Both the position numbers and the translations under genes were made by a program. A DNA stretch of 64,000 nucleotides from Planctomycetaceae bacterium (GTDB taxonomy: Bacteria > Planctomycetota > Planctomycetia > Pirellulales > Pirellulaceae). The stretch is taken from contig JAEUIQ010000027.1 in the NCBI GenBank assembly GCA_016794985.1, positions 1 through 64,000 on the forward strand, read 5' to 3'. The first letter of the stretch is position 1. The number at the start of each line of letters is the position of its first letter. Below, one piece after another: positions 28,118 through 36,516 of the stretch. The notes beneath the pieces were generated by a model, which saw nothing but the letters and a program-made list of their open reading frames with translations, did no database searches and was not told the DNA's origin.

Positions 28118-29607
28118 TTCGAATTGCCAAGCACACGCAGCGTTCCGACGATTCACCAGGTGCGGACACCAGTAGGTTGGTGAACCCGTCTTGGAATCAG
28201 AATTCGCATATTTTGGTAGTGGACGACCACTCTTCGGCCCGGCAAAGTGTCGTCGATATCTTGAGTGGGGCCGGATATCGTGTGACCGCGACCAGCAGCG
28301 CTGCCGAAGCCCTGAAAGTTCTCAGCACACAAGCCGCAGATTTGATTTTTACTGACTTGATGATGCCAGGTATGGATGGCTTGGAGTTTATCCAGTCGCT
28401 TGTCAGTCGCAAGACAGATTGTCAAATCGTGATGTTCACAGCTCATGCGTCCGTCGCCACAGCAGTTCAAGCGATGCGGCTGGGAGCGTTTGACTATATC
28501 GAAAAGCCCTTCACTGCCGAACAATTGGAAGATGCCGCTCGGCGTGCGCTCGCACACGGTCGGGCGATGGGGCGTCGTTGCAGCATGCCGGCGTTGGCTC
28601 AGCAACTGCCCGAGTTGATTGGGCAAAGTATGGCCATGCAACAGCTTCGCCAGTTGATCCAACAAGCCGCTCCAACAAACGAGACCGTATTGATCTCTGG
28701 TGAAAGCGGCACGGGAAAAGAACTTGTCGCGCGCGCCGTCCACGCCTACAGCAATCGCAGCGACCAAGCTTGGGTCGGTGTGAATTGCCCCGCCTTGGCA
28801 CCGCAACTTATGGAAAGTGAATTGTTTGGTCATGAAAAGGGAGCCTTCACCAACGCTGATGCTCCCAGAATCGGGCGATTCGAGTTGGCAGAAGGCGGTA
28901 CCATCTTGTTGGACGAAGTCAGCGAGATTGAGTTGGAATTGCAAGCCAAGCTACTTCGCGTGCTCCAAGAAAGACAATACGAACGAGTGGGATCGAGCGT
29001 CAGCCGATCCGTCGATGTTCGCGTGATTGCCTCGACGAACCGCGATTTGCATCAAGACGTGCGAGCCGGTCGCTTCCGCGAAGATCTATTCTATCGCTTA
29101 GCCGTCATTCCGATCCAAGTACCTCCACTTCGCCGCCGAACTGAAGACATTCCAATTTTAGCCCAACACTTCTTACACAAAGCAGCCGAACGAGTTGGAC
29201 GAGAACCAAGAACACTCTCGAATTCGGCCCAAGAATACTTGATGCATTACCACTGGCCAGGGAACGTGCGTGAGCTCGAAAATATCATGACCCGAGTCAC
29301 GGTCTTGGGCGGGCGCGATGAAATTCGTGAGCTGGATATTCAGCCGTGGCTAATCGCAACGGAACCGCAAGTTTCATTAACGACTCAAGGCCTAACCCCG
29401 CCGCCACCAAGTGTATCGGTCGGCATGAGTTTAGAAGCTATGGAACGACAAATGATCGAGGCCACGCTCGAACGCTTTCAAGGCCATCGCCAAAAAAGCG
29501 CCGAGGCCTTGGGAATTGGCGTCCGCACGTTGACGAACAAACTCCGAGAGTATGGCTACGCGCCACGCGAGAAGGCATACATCAATCGAGAAACCCGCGC
29601 TGCTTGA
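28114..29607 (+). CDS. NtrC-family sigma-54 response regulator
   Basis: A 497-residue transcription activator. The receiver domain (~30-150) has the phosphoacceptor aspartate in FTDLMMPG (D81). The AAA+ domain has Walker A GESGTGKE at 196-203 and Walker B GTILLDEVSE; the sigma-54 contact loop reads GAFTNA (from 243) instead of the consensus GAFTGA. A Fis-type helix-turn-helix closes the protein (~455-495, KSAEALGIGVRTLTNKL). It should activate sigma-54 promoters after phosphorylation by the adjacent kinase. The GTG at 28114 overlaps the kinase stop by 4 bases and gives the first strand of the receiver (ILVVDD) at residue 33. The in-frame codons upstream lie inside the kinase gene and are not used. 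Confidence 0.9.
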   Translation: MIRIAKHTQRSDDSPGADTSRLVNPSWNQNSHILVVDDHSSARQSVVDILSGAGYRVTATSSAAEALKVLSTQAADLIFTDLMMPGMDGLEFIQSLVSRKTDCQIVMFTAHASVATAVQAMRLGAFDYIEKPFTAEQLEDAARRALAHGRAMGRRCSMPALAQQLPELIGQSMAMQQLRQLIQQAAPTNETVLISGESGTGKELVARAVHAYSNRSDQAWVGVNCPALAPQLMESELFGHEKGAFTNADAPRIGRFELAEGGTILLDEVSEIELELQAKLLRVLQERQYERVGSSVSRSVDVRVIASTNRDLHQDVRAGRFREDLFYRLAVIPIQVPPLRRRTEDIPILAQHFLHKAAERVGREPRTLSNSAQEYLMHYHWPGNVRELENIMTRVTVLGGRDEIRELDIQPWLIATEPQVSLTTQGLTPPPPSVSVGMSLEAMERQMIEATLERFQGHRQKSAEALGIGVRTLTNKLREYGYAPREKAYINRETRAA

Positions 29608-29692
29608 AACCAACAGGTCACCGTTCTCCAATTCGCCGTGATTACAGAATTCGAATAACCATGGCGACAACACATCGGACTTGGCTTATCCA

Positions 29693-30478
29693 ATGACCGA
29701 CGAAGCTTTATTCACGATCGATCGGCGACTTCGGCCACTCTTACCGCCCCACGTCGGTATTCGCATGGCCCCCAGTTCGAGAATTGGTATGCCACTCTCG
29801 CCGACTATATCGGGCAGCAAGAAGCGAGAACAGGAGTTGCGAGCCGGCCGCATCTGCGCGATCCAGGCCCTGATGGATGTTGGTTGGCGATCCAAATTGG
29901 AAGCCTTGAATTCTTCCGTTGCGATAACCGAGTTGTCGTCGGATTTGCTGACCCAAATCATTAGTGTAGGCGACGACCGGGCTCCGATATGGCCAACAGG
30001 ATTTGTCGGATCAATCTCGCACAGTCCGAATTGGACTTGGGCCGTCGCGGCCCCACTGAACAAGCTAAAAAATGTCGGAATTGACACTGAAGCAGTTCTC
30101 AGCTTGGATTCTTACGAGGTGGTACGGCAAGAAATCGGTTCGCTGTCGGAATGGTCTCTCTTGAACAACCAATCCCTACGGCCCGAGTTAGAAACGACCT
30201 TGATGTTTTCGGCCAAAGAGGCTTACTTCAAGCTTTGGTACCCAATCGTTCATCAATTCTACGACTTTGAAGACGTGATTTTGACGGATGTTTCACCCAA
30301 CGATTGCGATTCCGACAACGTGGCGGACAATCCTTCGCTAAGCTTGTATTTTCGCACACGCAGCGAATCAGCCGGCTGCCATTTTCGTCTGGATCAAAGC
30401 AGCTTGACGCGGGTGCGCGTGCTGTGGAATGATGCCGATGTTTTTTCAGCGGCTTGGCTCGCTGCAAGTATCGATTAG
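29693..30478 (+). CDS. 4'-phosphopantetheinyl transferase (EntD-type)
   Basis: Transfers the phosphopantetheine arm of CoA to a serine of carrier proteins. The 261 residues show EntD-branch features: RAGRICAIQAL (~42-52), the CoA-binding WPTGFVGSISHS (~98-109), the metal-binding VGIDTE (~128-133) and FSAKEAYFKLW (~175-185), where the SxKE(A)xxK pattern carries the catalytic Glu/Lys. It is not adjacent to the fatty-acid acpP further along, nor to any polyketide or peptide synthetase in the window. The ATG at 29693 was chosen over a TTG 12 bases upstream. It lies in the same direction 85 bases after the NtrC regulator. Confidence 0.85.
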   Translation: MTDEALFTIDRRLRPLLPPHVGIRMAPSSRIGMPLSPTISGSKKREQELRAGRICAIQALMDVGWRSKLEALNSSVAITELSSDLLTQIISVGDDRAPIWPTGFVGSISHSPNWTWAVAAPLNKLKNVGIDTEAVLSLDSYEVVRQEIGSLSEWSLLNNQSLRPELETTLMFSAKEAYFKLWYPIVHQFYDFEDVILTDVSPNDCDSDNVADNPSLSLYFRTRSESAGCHFRLDQSSLTRVRVLWNDADVFSAAWLAASID

Positions 30479-30622
30479 AATTTCGTGAGTTAGGCGAATG
30501 CGGCAGCCCTCGAAGGAGTTGCCCCGGTTTTCAGAGCCAATGGCTCGCGATACTTTATAGTCGTGCGACGGCCGCAGGTGCTAACCGTCCACTACGATTA
30601 CTTTCGAGAAAGTCGAACCTTC

Positions 30623-31663
30623 ATGTCGCCCACACCAAGTCAATTAGGGTACCGATTTCCAGCGGAATGGGAACCGCAGGCCGCCACTTGGGTGACTTGG
30701 CCCCACAACCCAGCGACTTGGCCACACTGTTTCGAACAGGCGACCGGCGATTTCGCCGGCATGGTCGCGGCAATCGCTGCTGATCAAGTTTGCAATGTGA
30801 TCGCTCGAAAAGAGAAACACTCGACCATTCGTGAGCGTCTATCAAAGTTTGGCGATTGCTCACGAGTGAAGCTCTGGGACTGGCCGACCAACGATTCCTG
30901 GGTTCGTGATTACGGCCCCACATTTGTCGTGCGTCACACCGCTCAGGGCAAAGAGTTGGCAGCCGTCGATTTCACCTACAACGGCTGGGGCGAAAAGTAT
31001 CCGCCATTTGACGATGATCAAAAGATCGCCACTCGGATTGCGGCAGAAGTCGGCGTTCCACGTTTTTCGCCACCGTTGGTAATTGAAGGTGGCGCGATCG
31101 AGACCGATGGACAAGGGCGTCTGATGACGACTCGATTCTGTGCCCTCAATGAAAATCGAAATCCCAATTTATCCGAACGTGACGTCGAACAGATCCTTTG
31201 CGATTCCTTGGGAGTTCAGCATATCTGGTGGTTGCCGGGTCGCCCGATTGTTGGCGATGATACCGACGGTCACATTGATCAAATTGCTCGATTCACGCCT
31301 TCGAATCGCATTGTCATCGCGACTTGCTCAGATCCACATTTGCCGGATTTTGAGCCAGCCGCCGAGAATATGGAAGCCTTGCAGCAATTGGTCGCGGCGG
31401 ACTCGAAAAAATGGGAAGTCGTACCGCTTCCCATGCCCAAACCATTTGAGATGGACGGTCAAACACTTCCGGCCAGTTACACGAACTTTTATATTACGGA
31501 TCGCCGCGTGCTAGTACCGCAATTCGACGATCCGAATGATGCCGTGGCCGTGGAGCGACTTCGAGTCTGTTTCCCTAACCATCAAATCCAACCACTGCCT
31601 TCGAAGTATCTGGCGGACGGGCTGGGATCGTTCCATTGCTTGACTCAACAACAGCCGCGTTAG
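30623..31663 (+). CDS. aguA: Agmatine deiminase / peptidylarginine deiminase family
   Basis: Hydrolyses agmatine to N-carbamoylputrescine and ammonia in the route from arginine to putrescine; cytoplasmic. The 346 residues match the PPAD-type agmatine deiminase family: FPAEWEPQAATWVTWPH at the N-terminus, WVRDYGPTFV (~93-102), VIEGGAIETDG (~153-163), GHIDQIARF and a catalytic cysteine in SFHCLTQQQP (C339), the usual GNIHCITQQQP equivalent. The ATG at 30623 puts the conserved EWEPQ motif near residue 15, as in the family. No N-carbamoylputrescine amidohydrolase is adjacent, so the partner enzyme must lie elsewhere. Confidence 0.92.
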   Translation: MSPTPSQLGYRFPAEWEPQAATWVTWPHNPATWPHCFEQATGDFAGMVAAIAADQVCNVIARKEKHSTIRERLSKFGDCSRVKLWDWPTNDSWVRDYGPTFVVRHTAQGKELAAVDFTYNGWGEKYPPFDDDQKIATRIAAEVGVPRFSPPLVIEGGAIETDGQGRLMTTRFCALNENRNPNLSERDVEQILCDSLGVQHIWWLPGRPIVGDDTDGHIDQIARFTPSNRIVIATCSDPHLPDFEPAAENMEALQQLVAADSKKWEVVPLPMPKPFEMDGQTLPASYTNFYITDRRVLVPQFDDPNDAVAVERLRVCFPNHQIQPLPSKYLADGLGSFHCLTQQQPR

Positions 31664-31745
31664 TACCAGAACCATTCCGGTTTTCGACTATCGGTGACGC
31701 TGTTGAAGGAATGCGGACCGCCTTCCTCAAGCAAGACTACCAAAA

Positions 31746-32690
31746 TTATTTGCCCCGAGCCTGTGGTTGGAAGTCGAGGTATCGCAGTAGTTGTTCCACG
31801 GAAGATAAACGAATTTGGTGCTTCAAGATGCCCGGATAGAATTCTTCTAATCGCTTCAATTGAGACTCTTCAAGTTCTTTCCCCAGCAAATCTTCCACAT
31901 CCCGTCGAGCTTTTTCAAGCTGCTCCTGGACGCGCAAGGAAATCTCCGCCACACCCACCGAAATATTCTGTTGCTGCGATGGCGAAAGACCAATGGCGGC
32001 TCCGACCGGTGTTCGAGCAATCTTCCGGATCACACCTGAATTCGCTGGACCCTGTAGATTGGCGACCCGAATTTGTCTAGGCAACAAAACATTGTCTGAC
32101 AGATCCGCAATCGCCCGATTTTTTAGTTCAACCAACAATTCCGCCGATGCCAGTTCACCGCTCTGTTGATCGTTGGAAGCTGGGGAATTCCTTTTCCTGA
32201 TCTTCTCCAGTTCGCCATTGAAAAACTTGGCAACTTCCTCAACGCGACCAATCTGAGTCGCCGACAAATCGAGCAGACTCGTTGCAAGTTCACGTTCGTA
32301 GATCAGGAATACCAGACCATCGTTGGTCAATCGCTTTTCACTACCAAAATCATATTGCTCCCCAATGACGCGGCCTATCTCCGCAGCAGCACCTTGCAAC
32401 GATTCAATTTCGCGTCGTTGCTTTCGCATCTCCTCCGTCTCATTCTCCTGCGGAATCGGATTGAAGTCTGGCGAAATTTGTTTGGTTCGAATCAGTCCGG
32501 TCGTTCCGTCCGGCAATTTCTCTTCAATGAAGCCCGAAATTGAGCCAATGACGGTTGTGCGTCCATCCGGTGCAATGGAATAAAGCACTCCGTCTTTCCA
32601 AGTTAGGCCCGAATCTTGACCAATTGAAACATTCGGCAACCCAGCAAAAACGGCCAACACCAGGACCCCAAACCAACGAGCTCGCATCAT
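31746..32690 (-). CDS. Secreted hypothetical protein
   Basis: A 314-residue exported protein that I do not recognise. A signal peptide (MMRARWFGVLVLAVFAGL, then NVSIGQ) is preceded by AGGAGG seven bases before the ATG, one of the best Shine-Dalgarno sites in the window and the reason for this start; the frame is open 12 codons further up. The mature part begins with a small beta-hairpin (LTWKDGVLYSIAPDGRTTVIG) and is otherwise helical with Glu/Lys/Gln-rich stretches (residues ~120-310), likely coiled coil. It is convergent with the agmatine deiminase gene. Conserved planctomycete hypotheticals of this type are common, and no function can be given. Confidence 0.7.
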   Translation of the reverse strand: MMRARWFGVLVLAVFAGLPNVSIGQDSGLTWKDGVLYSIAPDGRTTVIGSISGFIEEKLPDGTTGLIRTKQISPDFNPIPQENETEEMRKQRREIESLQGAAAEIGRVIGEQYDFGSEKRLTNDGLVFLIYERELATSLLDLSATQIGRVEEVAKFFNGELEKIRKRNSPASNDQQSGELASAELLVELKNRAIADLSDNVLLPRQIRVANLQGPANSGVIRKIARTPVGAAIGLSPSQQQNISVGVAEISLRVQEQLEKARRDVEDLLGKELEESQLKRLEEFYPGILKHQIRLSSVEQLLRYLDFQPQARGK

Positions 32691-32935
32691 CGCCAAACCT
32701 CCTACGTTAAATGACTTGGGATCCACTGATAATCTGTCGTTTCTGAGTCTAGGATGGTCAGCCCAACATGCTCCCCTTCCATGACATTCATCGCCGATGC
32801 CGCCGCCAAGTCAAATCACAAAATAGGCAAACGAGATAACTTTTAGCGTCTTTAAGATGTAGCTTTCGTTGGCCGAGCCATTGTGCCGATGAAATCCTGT
32901 GGGTTGAAGTGGCAATTCAAGGTTCGAGGTTGTCG

Positions 32936-33250
32936 ATGGCATTGGCGATCGTTTCAGAGATAACACGACGCTTCAAGTCGGTGGTTGCCAAATGGCAAGC
33001 AGGACTCGACGAAGCCCTTGAATGTCGTTTCCTCCTACGTGAGGGCTTCTATGTCGGTCATGTGCTGACGTGGGGCAATTATCGAGGTATCTGGTTCAGC
33101 GATACAGAAGAAATGAAAGTTTATCGCGACCAACAATGGCTGATGACCATGCCGGTTAGTATCACTGAACTGGAGAATTCCGTTTCGATTTCGGATTCAC
33201 CTGCAGCTGTCGTGCGGACGGAAGTGCGATCCACCAAATCGGCCGCCTGA
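32936..33250 (+). CDS. Small hypothetical protein
   Basis: A 104-residue protein with no signal or membrane segment and no recognised domain. The N-terminal third is a basic amphipathic helix (SEITRRFKSVVAKWQ), followed by a beta-rich middle with Trp/Tyr residues (GFYVGHVLTWGNYRGIWF, DTEEMKVYRDQQWLM). The ATG at 32936 has GAGGT about 7 bases upstream; a GTG at 32909 is a possible longer start. Flanks are a divergent secreted protein and a convergent protoporphyrinogen oxidase. Its balanced composition suggests a real gene. Confidence 0.5.
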   Translation: MALAIVSEITRRFKSVVAKWQAGLDEALECRFLLREGFYVGHVLTWGNYRGIWFSDTEEMKVYRDQQWLMTMPVSITELENSVSISDSPAAVVRTEVRSTKSAA

Positions 33251-33318
33251 CGAAAGTCTCAAGCTGCCGTACGAAAAATCGCTTCTTCGCATTCAAGTTG
33301 CGAACAAGCTTGGCAACA

Positions 33319-34866
33319 TCAACGGCTCAAGACCTGGGCAGCGGCGTCCCAGCCACTCTTTATGCACTGCGGGATTCCTACGCCATCGTATGCGTTTCCC
33401 GCTAGCGCCAAGCCTGGTTGTTTGGCGAGCAGTTGATTAATAACGGCGACACGATCCCGGTGTCCCACATGATACTGGGGCATCGCATTCTGCCAGCGAA
33501 CGACTTGGCTTTCCAGCGGCTCGCCGTGAAATGGTATCCAGCGCGACAATTCACGATTGGCACAATCAATAAGTCTTTGATCGTCCCACTCGACATGATC
33601 CGGATTCAGTGCACCGCCGAAAAAGCTACGAGTCAACAGATCGCTTGGTGTGCAACGACCGGGAAATTTTTGACTAGCAAAACTGGTGGCGATTAGGGGA
33701 CTGCCCAAGATCGTTGGCACCACGAGCCCAAAGCCGAGCTTTTCAGTATCGTTGACGAATTGCGAGCGTCGAAATCGCGACACTACAATGGCGGCACTGG
33801 CATACTCGATTTCTCGCAATCGGTTGGCCAAGTCAACATCGATGTCTTTCATGAGATTGGAAGCGGCCTGAGCCGGCGTCGCCAACACGACGGAATCAAA
33901 ATTTTCGATCGTTGGTTCAGTTGCGGCGGGCCGGAAACGAACCACCGACCAATCGTGTTTGTCACGAGTCAAGCGTTCGACACGCGTTCCGATCTCGAGC
34001 TGGACACCTCGCTTATCGAGCCAATCGACTATCGCATGCACCCACGAACTCATCCCCTCTCTCGGCGTCAAGAACAGACCGTATCGCACACCCGAGCTAT
34101 CGGGTTGTCCGGGGCCGGAAGTGGCAGTCAGGGCATCTTGCAATTGGGCTGAAGAATGATCGGTACCGGCGGAATCTAGAGCCTTCCGTTTTGCAGACTT
34201 CAGCAGACTTCCATGCTGTCTTTCCAAGTCAGCAAACTCGGTCAACGCAGCATCCATACTTAACTTAGCCGGATCGGCGGTGAAGATGCCGGAAACCAAT
34301 GGCTGAATCAACCAATCGTAAGCTTCTTTCCCCCAATGCCGAATCGCAAACGACTGAAAGGATTCATCCGCGGTCAAACCGGGGCGGAACTTCCGTCGCA
34401 GCAACATGATCCACGGTTCCATCCGCATCCGAAATTTTGCCGAGCGACTCAATATATCGGACTTCCACAGCGTGTCCCAGCGCTGCGGAACCAACAGCGA
34501 GAAGCCAGCCGGTATCGGAGCGACACCGTTCCTTGTTGCCACCAGTGCACCGCGACGTCCTTCGTCGGTCGGGATGAGTTGGTCGAGAAAACCAATCGTT
34601 TTACAGAGTTGCAAGGCCCATGGCAATTTGGTCGTGAACATGTCGGCACAACGTTCCACGAAACCATCGCTCAAGGGCTGTGTTTGCAATACACCACCCC
34701 AGTTGGTGTTCTGTTCGCACAAAGTGATTTCGAGAAAAAACTCATCGCGGGCTTGGGCCAGCTCAACCAACCGTACCGCAGTCGCCAACCCAGAAATCCC
34801 CCCGCCCACAATGAGTACTTTGTGGCGAGAATCGCTTCCGGTCGGAGATCGCAGCGCGCGGGTCAT
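33319..34866 (-). CDS. hemY: Protoporphyrinogen oxidase (HemY type)
   Basis: FAD enzyme oxidising protoporphyrinogen IX (or coproporphyrinogen III) with oxygen, in heme synthesis. The 515 residues carry the FAD-binding VLIVGGGISGLATAV motif near residue 18, then CEQNTNWGGVLQTQ (~52-65), and the C-terminal FAD stretch of the amine oxidase fold (GLALAGNAYDGVGIPQCI near 490). This pattern is typical of HemY/PgoX; the coproporphyrinogen oxidase CgoX shares it and cannot be excluded. It lies downstream of a run of minus-strand genes with 9 bases to the DUF6265-like gene. Demand for heme fits the many heme c proteins nearby. Confidence 0.88.
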   Translation of the reverse strand: MTRALRSPTGSDSRHKVLIVGGGISGLATAVRLVELAQARDEFFLEITLCEQNTNWGGVLQTQPLSDGFVERCADMFTTKLPWALQLCKTIGFLDQLIPTDEGRRGALVATRNGVAPIPAGFSLLVPQRWDTLWKSDILSRSAKFRMRMEPWIMLLRRKFRPGLTADESFQSFAIRHWGKEAYDWLIQPLVSGIFTADPAKLSMDAALTEFADLERQHGSLLKSAKRKALDSAGTDHSSAQLQDALTATSGPGQPDSSGVRYGLFLTPREGMSSWVHAIVDWLDKRGVQLEIGTRVERLTRDKHDWSVVRFRPAATEPTIENFDSVVLATPAQAASNLMKDIDVDLANRLREIEYASAAIVVSRFRRSQFVNDTEKLGFGLVVPTILGSPLIATSFASQKFPGRCTPSDLLTRSFFGGALNPDHVEWDDQRLIDCANRELSRWIPFHGEPLESQVVRWQNAMPQYHVGHRDRVAVINQLLAKQPGLALAGNAYDGVGIPQCIKSGWDAAAQVLSR

Positions 34867-34875
34867 GATGGTCGA

Positions 34876-35412
34876 CTATTCTTCCAACTTGGCGCGTTTG
34901 AAGACAAACGCTGCATCGCTAGGCTCACTCGACGGCTTCTCGCGCATCGCGACCCAAACATGAAGTTCGTCGGGGCCAACTAACTTGTAAGTCAACCCTC
35001 CAAAGTATGCGGCATTTTCTTCCACTCGAATCAGCGGGAACTTCACCATGCCATCTTTTTCTTCCCAGCCAATCATGTCCGGGTGGAAATGTTTCAATCG
35101 AAGTGCAACGCCATTGTCGTCCGAGTGCATGCTAAAGTACTCGCTGAATACCAGCTTCCCTTCGCGGGCGTAGCGAAAACTGCCCGTTAGTGTGTTGTTC
35201 CAGATCGGCAAGAATACTTCTTCGCATTCACCGCCCAGACCTGTTCCCACCCATCGCCCCACCAGAAACTGGAACTTGTCCAACTCGACCGTTGCTGGCT
35301 TGGCTCCATCATCCAATTTCAGGGTGTTTTCCGTTAGTGCCGTCTGAGCGTGACTCAACGAAGTCGAACATCCAAACAAAACGATCAACAACTTCAACGC
35401 TCGCCTGAACAT
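34876..35412 (-). CDS. Secreted DUF6265-like protein
   Basis: A 178-residue exported protein with a signal peptide (FRRALKLLIVLFGCS..., ending around SHAQ at ~23) and a lipocalin-like beta-barrel pattern: FLVGRWVGTGLGGECEEVF (as strand and Glu/Cys turn near 48-67), NTLTGSFRYAREGKLVF, LKHFHPDMIGWEEKDG. These resemble the DUF6265 family, whose function is unknown. Its start overlaps the last base of the preceding M42 gene, and its stop lies 9 bases before hemY, so the three form a likely operon. Confidence 0.65.
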   Translation of the reverse strand: MFRRALKLLIVLFGCSTSLSHAQTALTENTLKLDDGAKPATVELDKFQFLVGRWVGTGLGGECEEVFLPIWNNTLTGSFRYAREGKLVFSEYFSMHSDDNGVALRLKHFHPDMIGWEEKDGMVKFPLIRVEENAAYFGGLTYKLVGPDELHVWVAMREKPSSEPSDAAFVFKRAKLEE

Positions 35413-36503
35413 TACTTCGCTCCAGAATTAGCGGGTTTGGGTGGCCGAGGTACGAACGAATCTGTCGGTTGCACCTTGGCGCAAAAATCAGCCAAGAGTT
35501 GAGCCGCAGCTTCCAAGTCATCCCAATGACAAACCTCGACGGCACTGTGCATGTAACGATTGGGAATGGCAACCAACCCCGCAGCCACGCCCTGCCCGCT
35601 AATTTGTATGGCGTTGGAATCGTTGGGTGCCGCCCGTCCCAAAGCTGCAATCTGATGTTTGAGCCCGGAGCTCTCCGCCGTCTCGCGCAATCGACGGGCG
35701 ACTTCTGGGTTCATGTTCGGGCCGCGAAAGATCACCGGCCCTTTGCCCAGCGCGACCTGCCCCAACTGCCGACGATCGATTGACGGGCAGTCCGTTGCAT
35801 GCGTTACGTCAACCGCGATTCCCACGTGGGGACGAACCCGCTCGGCCGAGGTCGTCGCGCCACGCAAACCGATTTCTTCAGCCACCGTCGATACGGCATA
35901 CACGGCCACACTCGCGCCTTGCAATTTCGCGCGGCGGAGAGCTTCAACCACGGTCCAAACGCCGACTCGATTGTCGAGGGCCACTGCGGTAATGGCACCA
36001 CCGCGAAGTTCTTGGTAACCCATTTGCAAAGTGACCGGATCACCCACTCGAACAAGCTGACGACTTTGTTCTTGATTGGTCGCGCCAATATCGATCCACA
36101 TGTCTGTGAATTTGACGACCGTATTCCGTTCGCTTTCTTCCAATAAGTGGATCGGCTTGCGACTAATAACCCCGGCGACACCGCCGTTGTCGGTCCATAT
36201 TTGAACCCGCTGGCCAATCAACTGTTGGGGGTCCCAACCACCGACCGTTTGGAAGTTCAAGAACCCATTATCATCTATTTGCGAGATCAGCATTCCAATT
36301 TGGTCCGCATGTCCGGCCAGCATGATTCTGAATTCCGATTGAGGATTGATTCCCAGGATCAAGTTCCCATGCAAGTCGAATTCAACAGAATCGCAAAACG
36401 TGGCCGCATAGTCTCGCACGACCGCTTGAACTCGTTGCTCATCACCGGAAACACCTGGTGTCGCCAACAGGCGATACAAAAAATCGCGGCCTTCTTCTCT
36501 CAC
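35412..36503 (-). CDS. M42 family glutamyl-type aminopeptidase
   Basis: A di-metal aminopeptidase of the M42 (FrvX/PepA-like) family, cytoplasmic, 363 residues with the chosen GTG start. Metal and catalytic residues can be seen: the first His in AGHADQIGM (~63-71), the shared Asp in ALDNRVGVW (~160), the Glu pair in VAEEIGLRG (~195), the Asp in VDVTHATD (~218) and a late His in MHSAVEVCH (~320). The frame stays open to a TTG at 36572 within the S41 gene; the GTG at 36503 gives a family-like start (REEGRDFLYRLLATPGVSG) 13 bases after the S41 stop. Substrate preference cannot be read. Confidence 0.85.
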   Translation of the reverse strand: MREEGRDFLYRLLATPGVSGDEQRVQAVVRDYAATFCDSVEFDLHGNLILGINPQSEFRIMLAGHADQIGMLISQIDDNGFLNFQTVGGWDPQQLIGQRVQIWTDNGGVAGVISRKPIHLLEESERNTVVKFTDMWIDIGATNQEQSRQLVRVGDPVTLQMGYQELRGGAITAVALDNRVGVWTVVEALRRAKLQGASVAVYAVSTVAEEIGLRGATTSAERVRPHVGIAVDVTHATDCPSIDRRQLGQVALGKGPVIFRGPNMNPEVARRLRETAESSGLKHQIAALGRAAPNDSNAIQISGQGVAAGLVAIPNRYMHSAVEVCHWDDLEAAAQLLADFCAKVQPTDSFVPRPPKPANSGAK

Positions 36504-36516
36504 TGGGCAAAACTTT

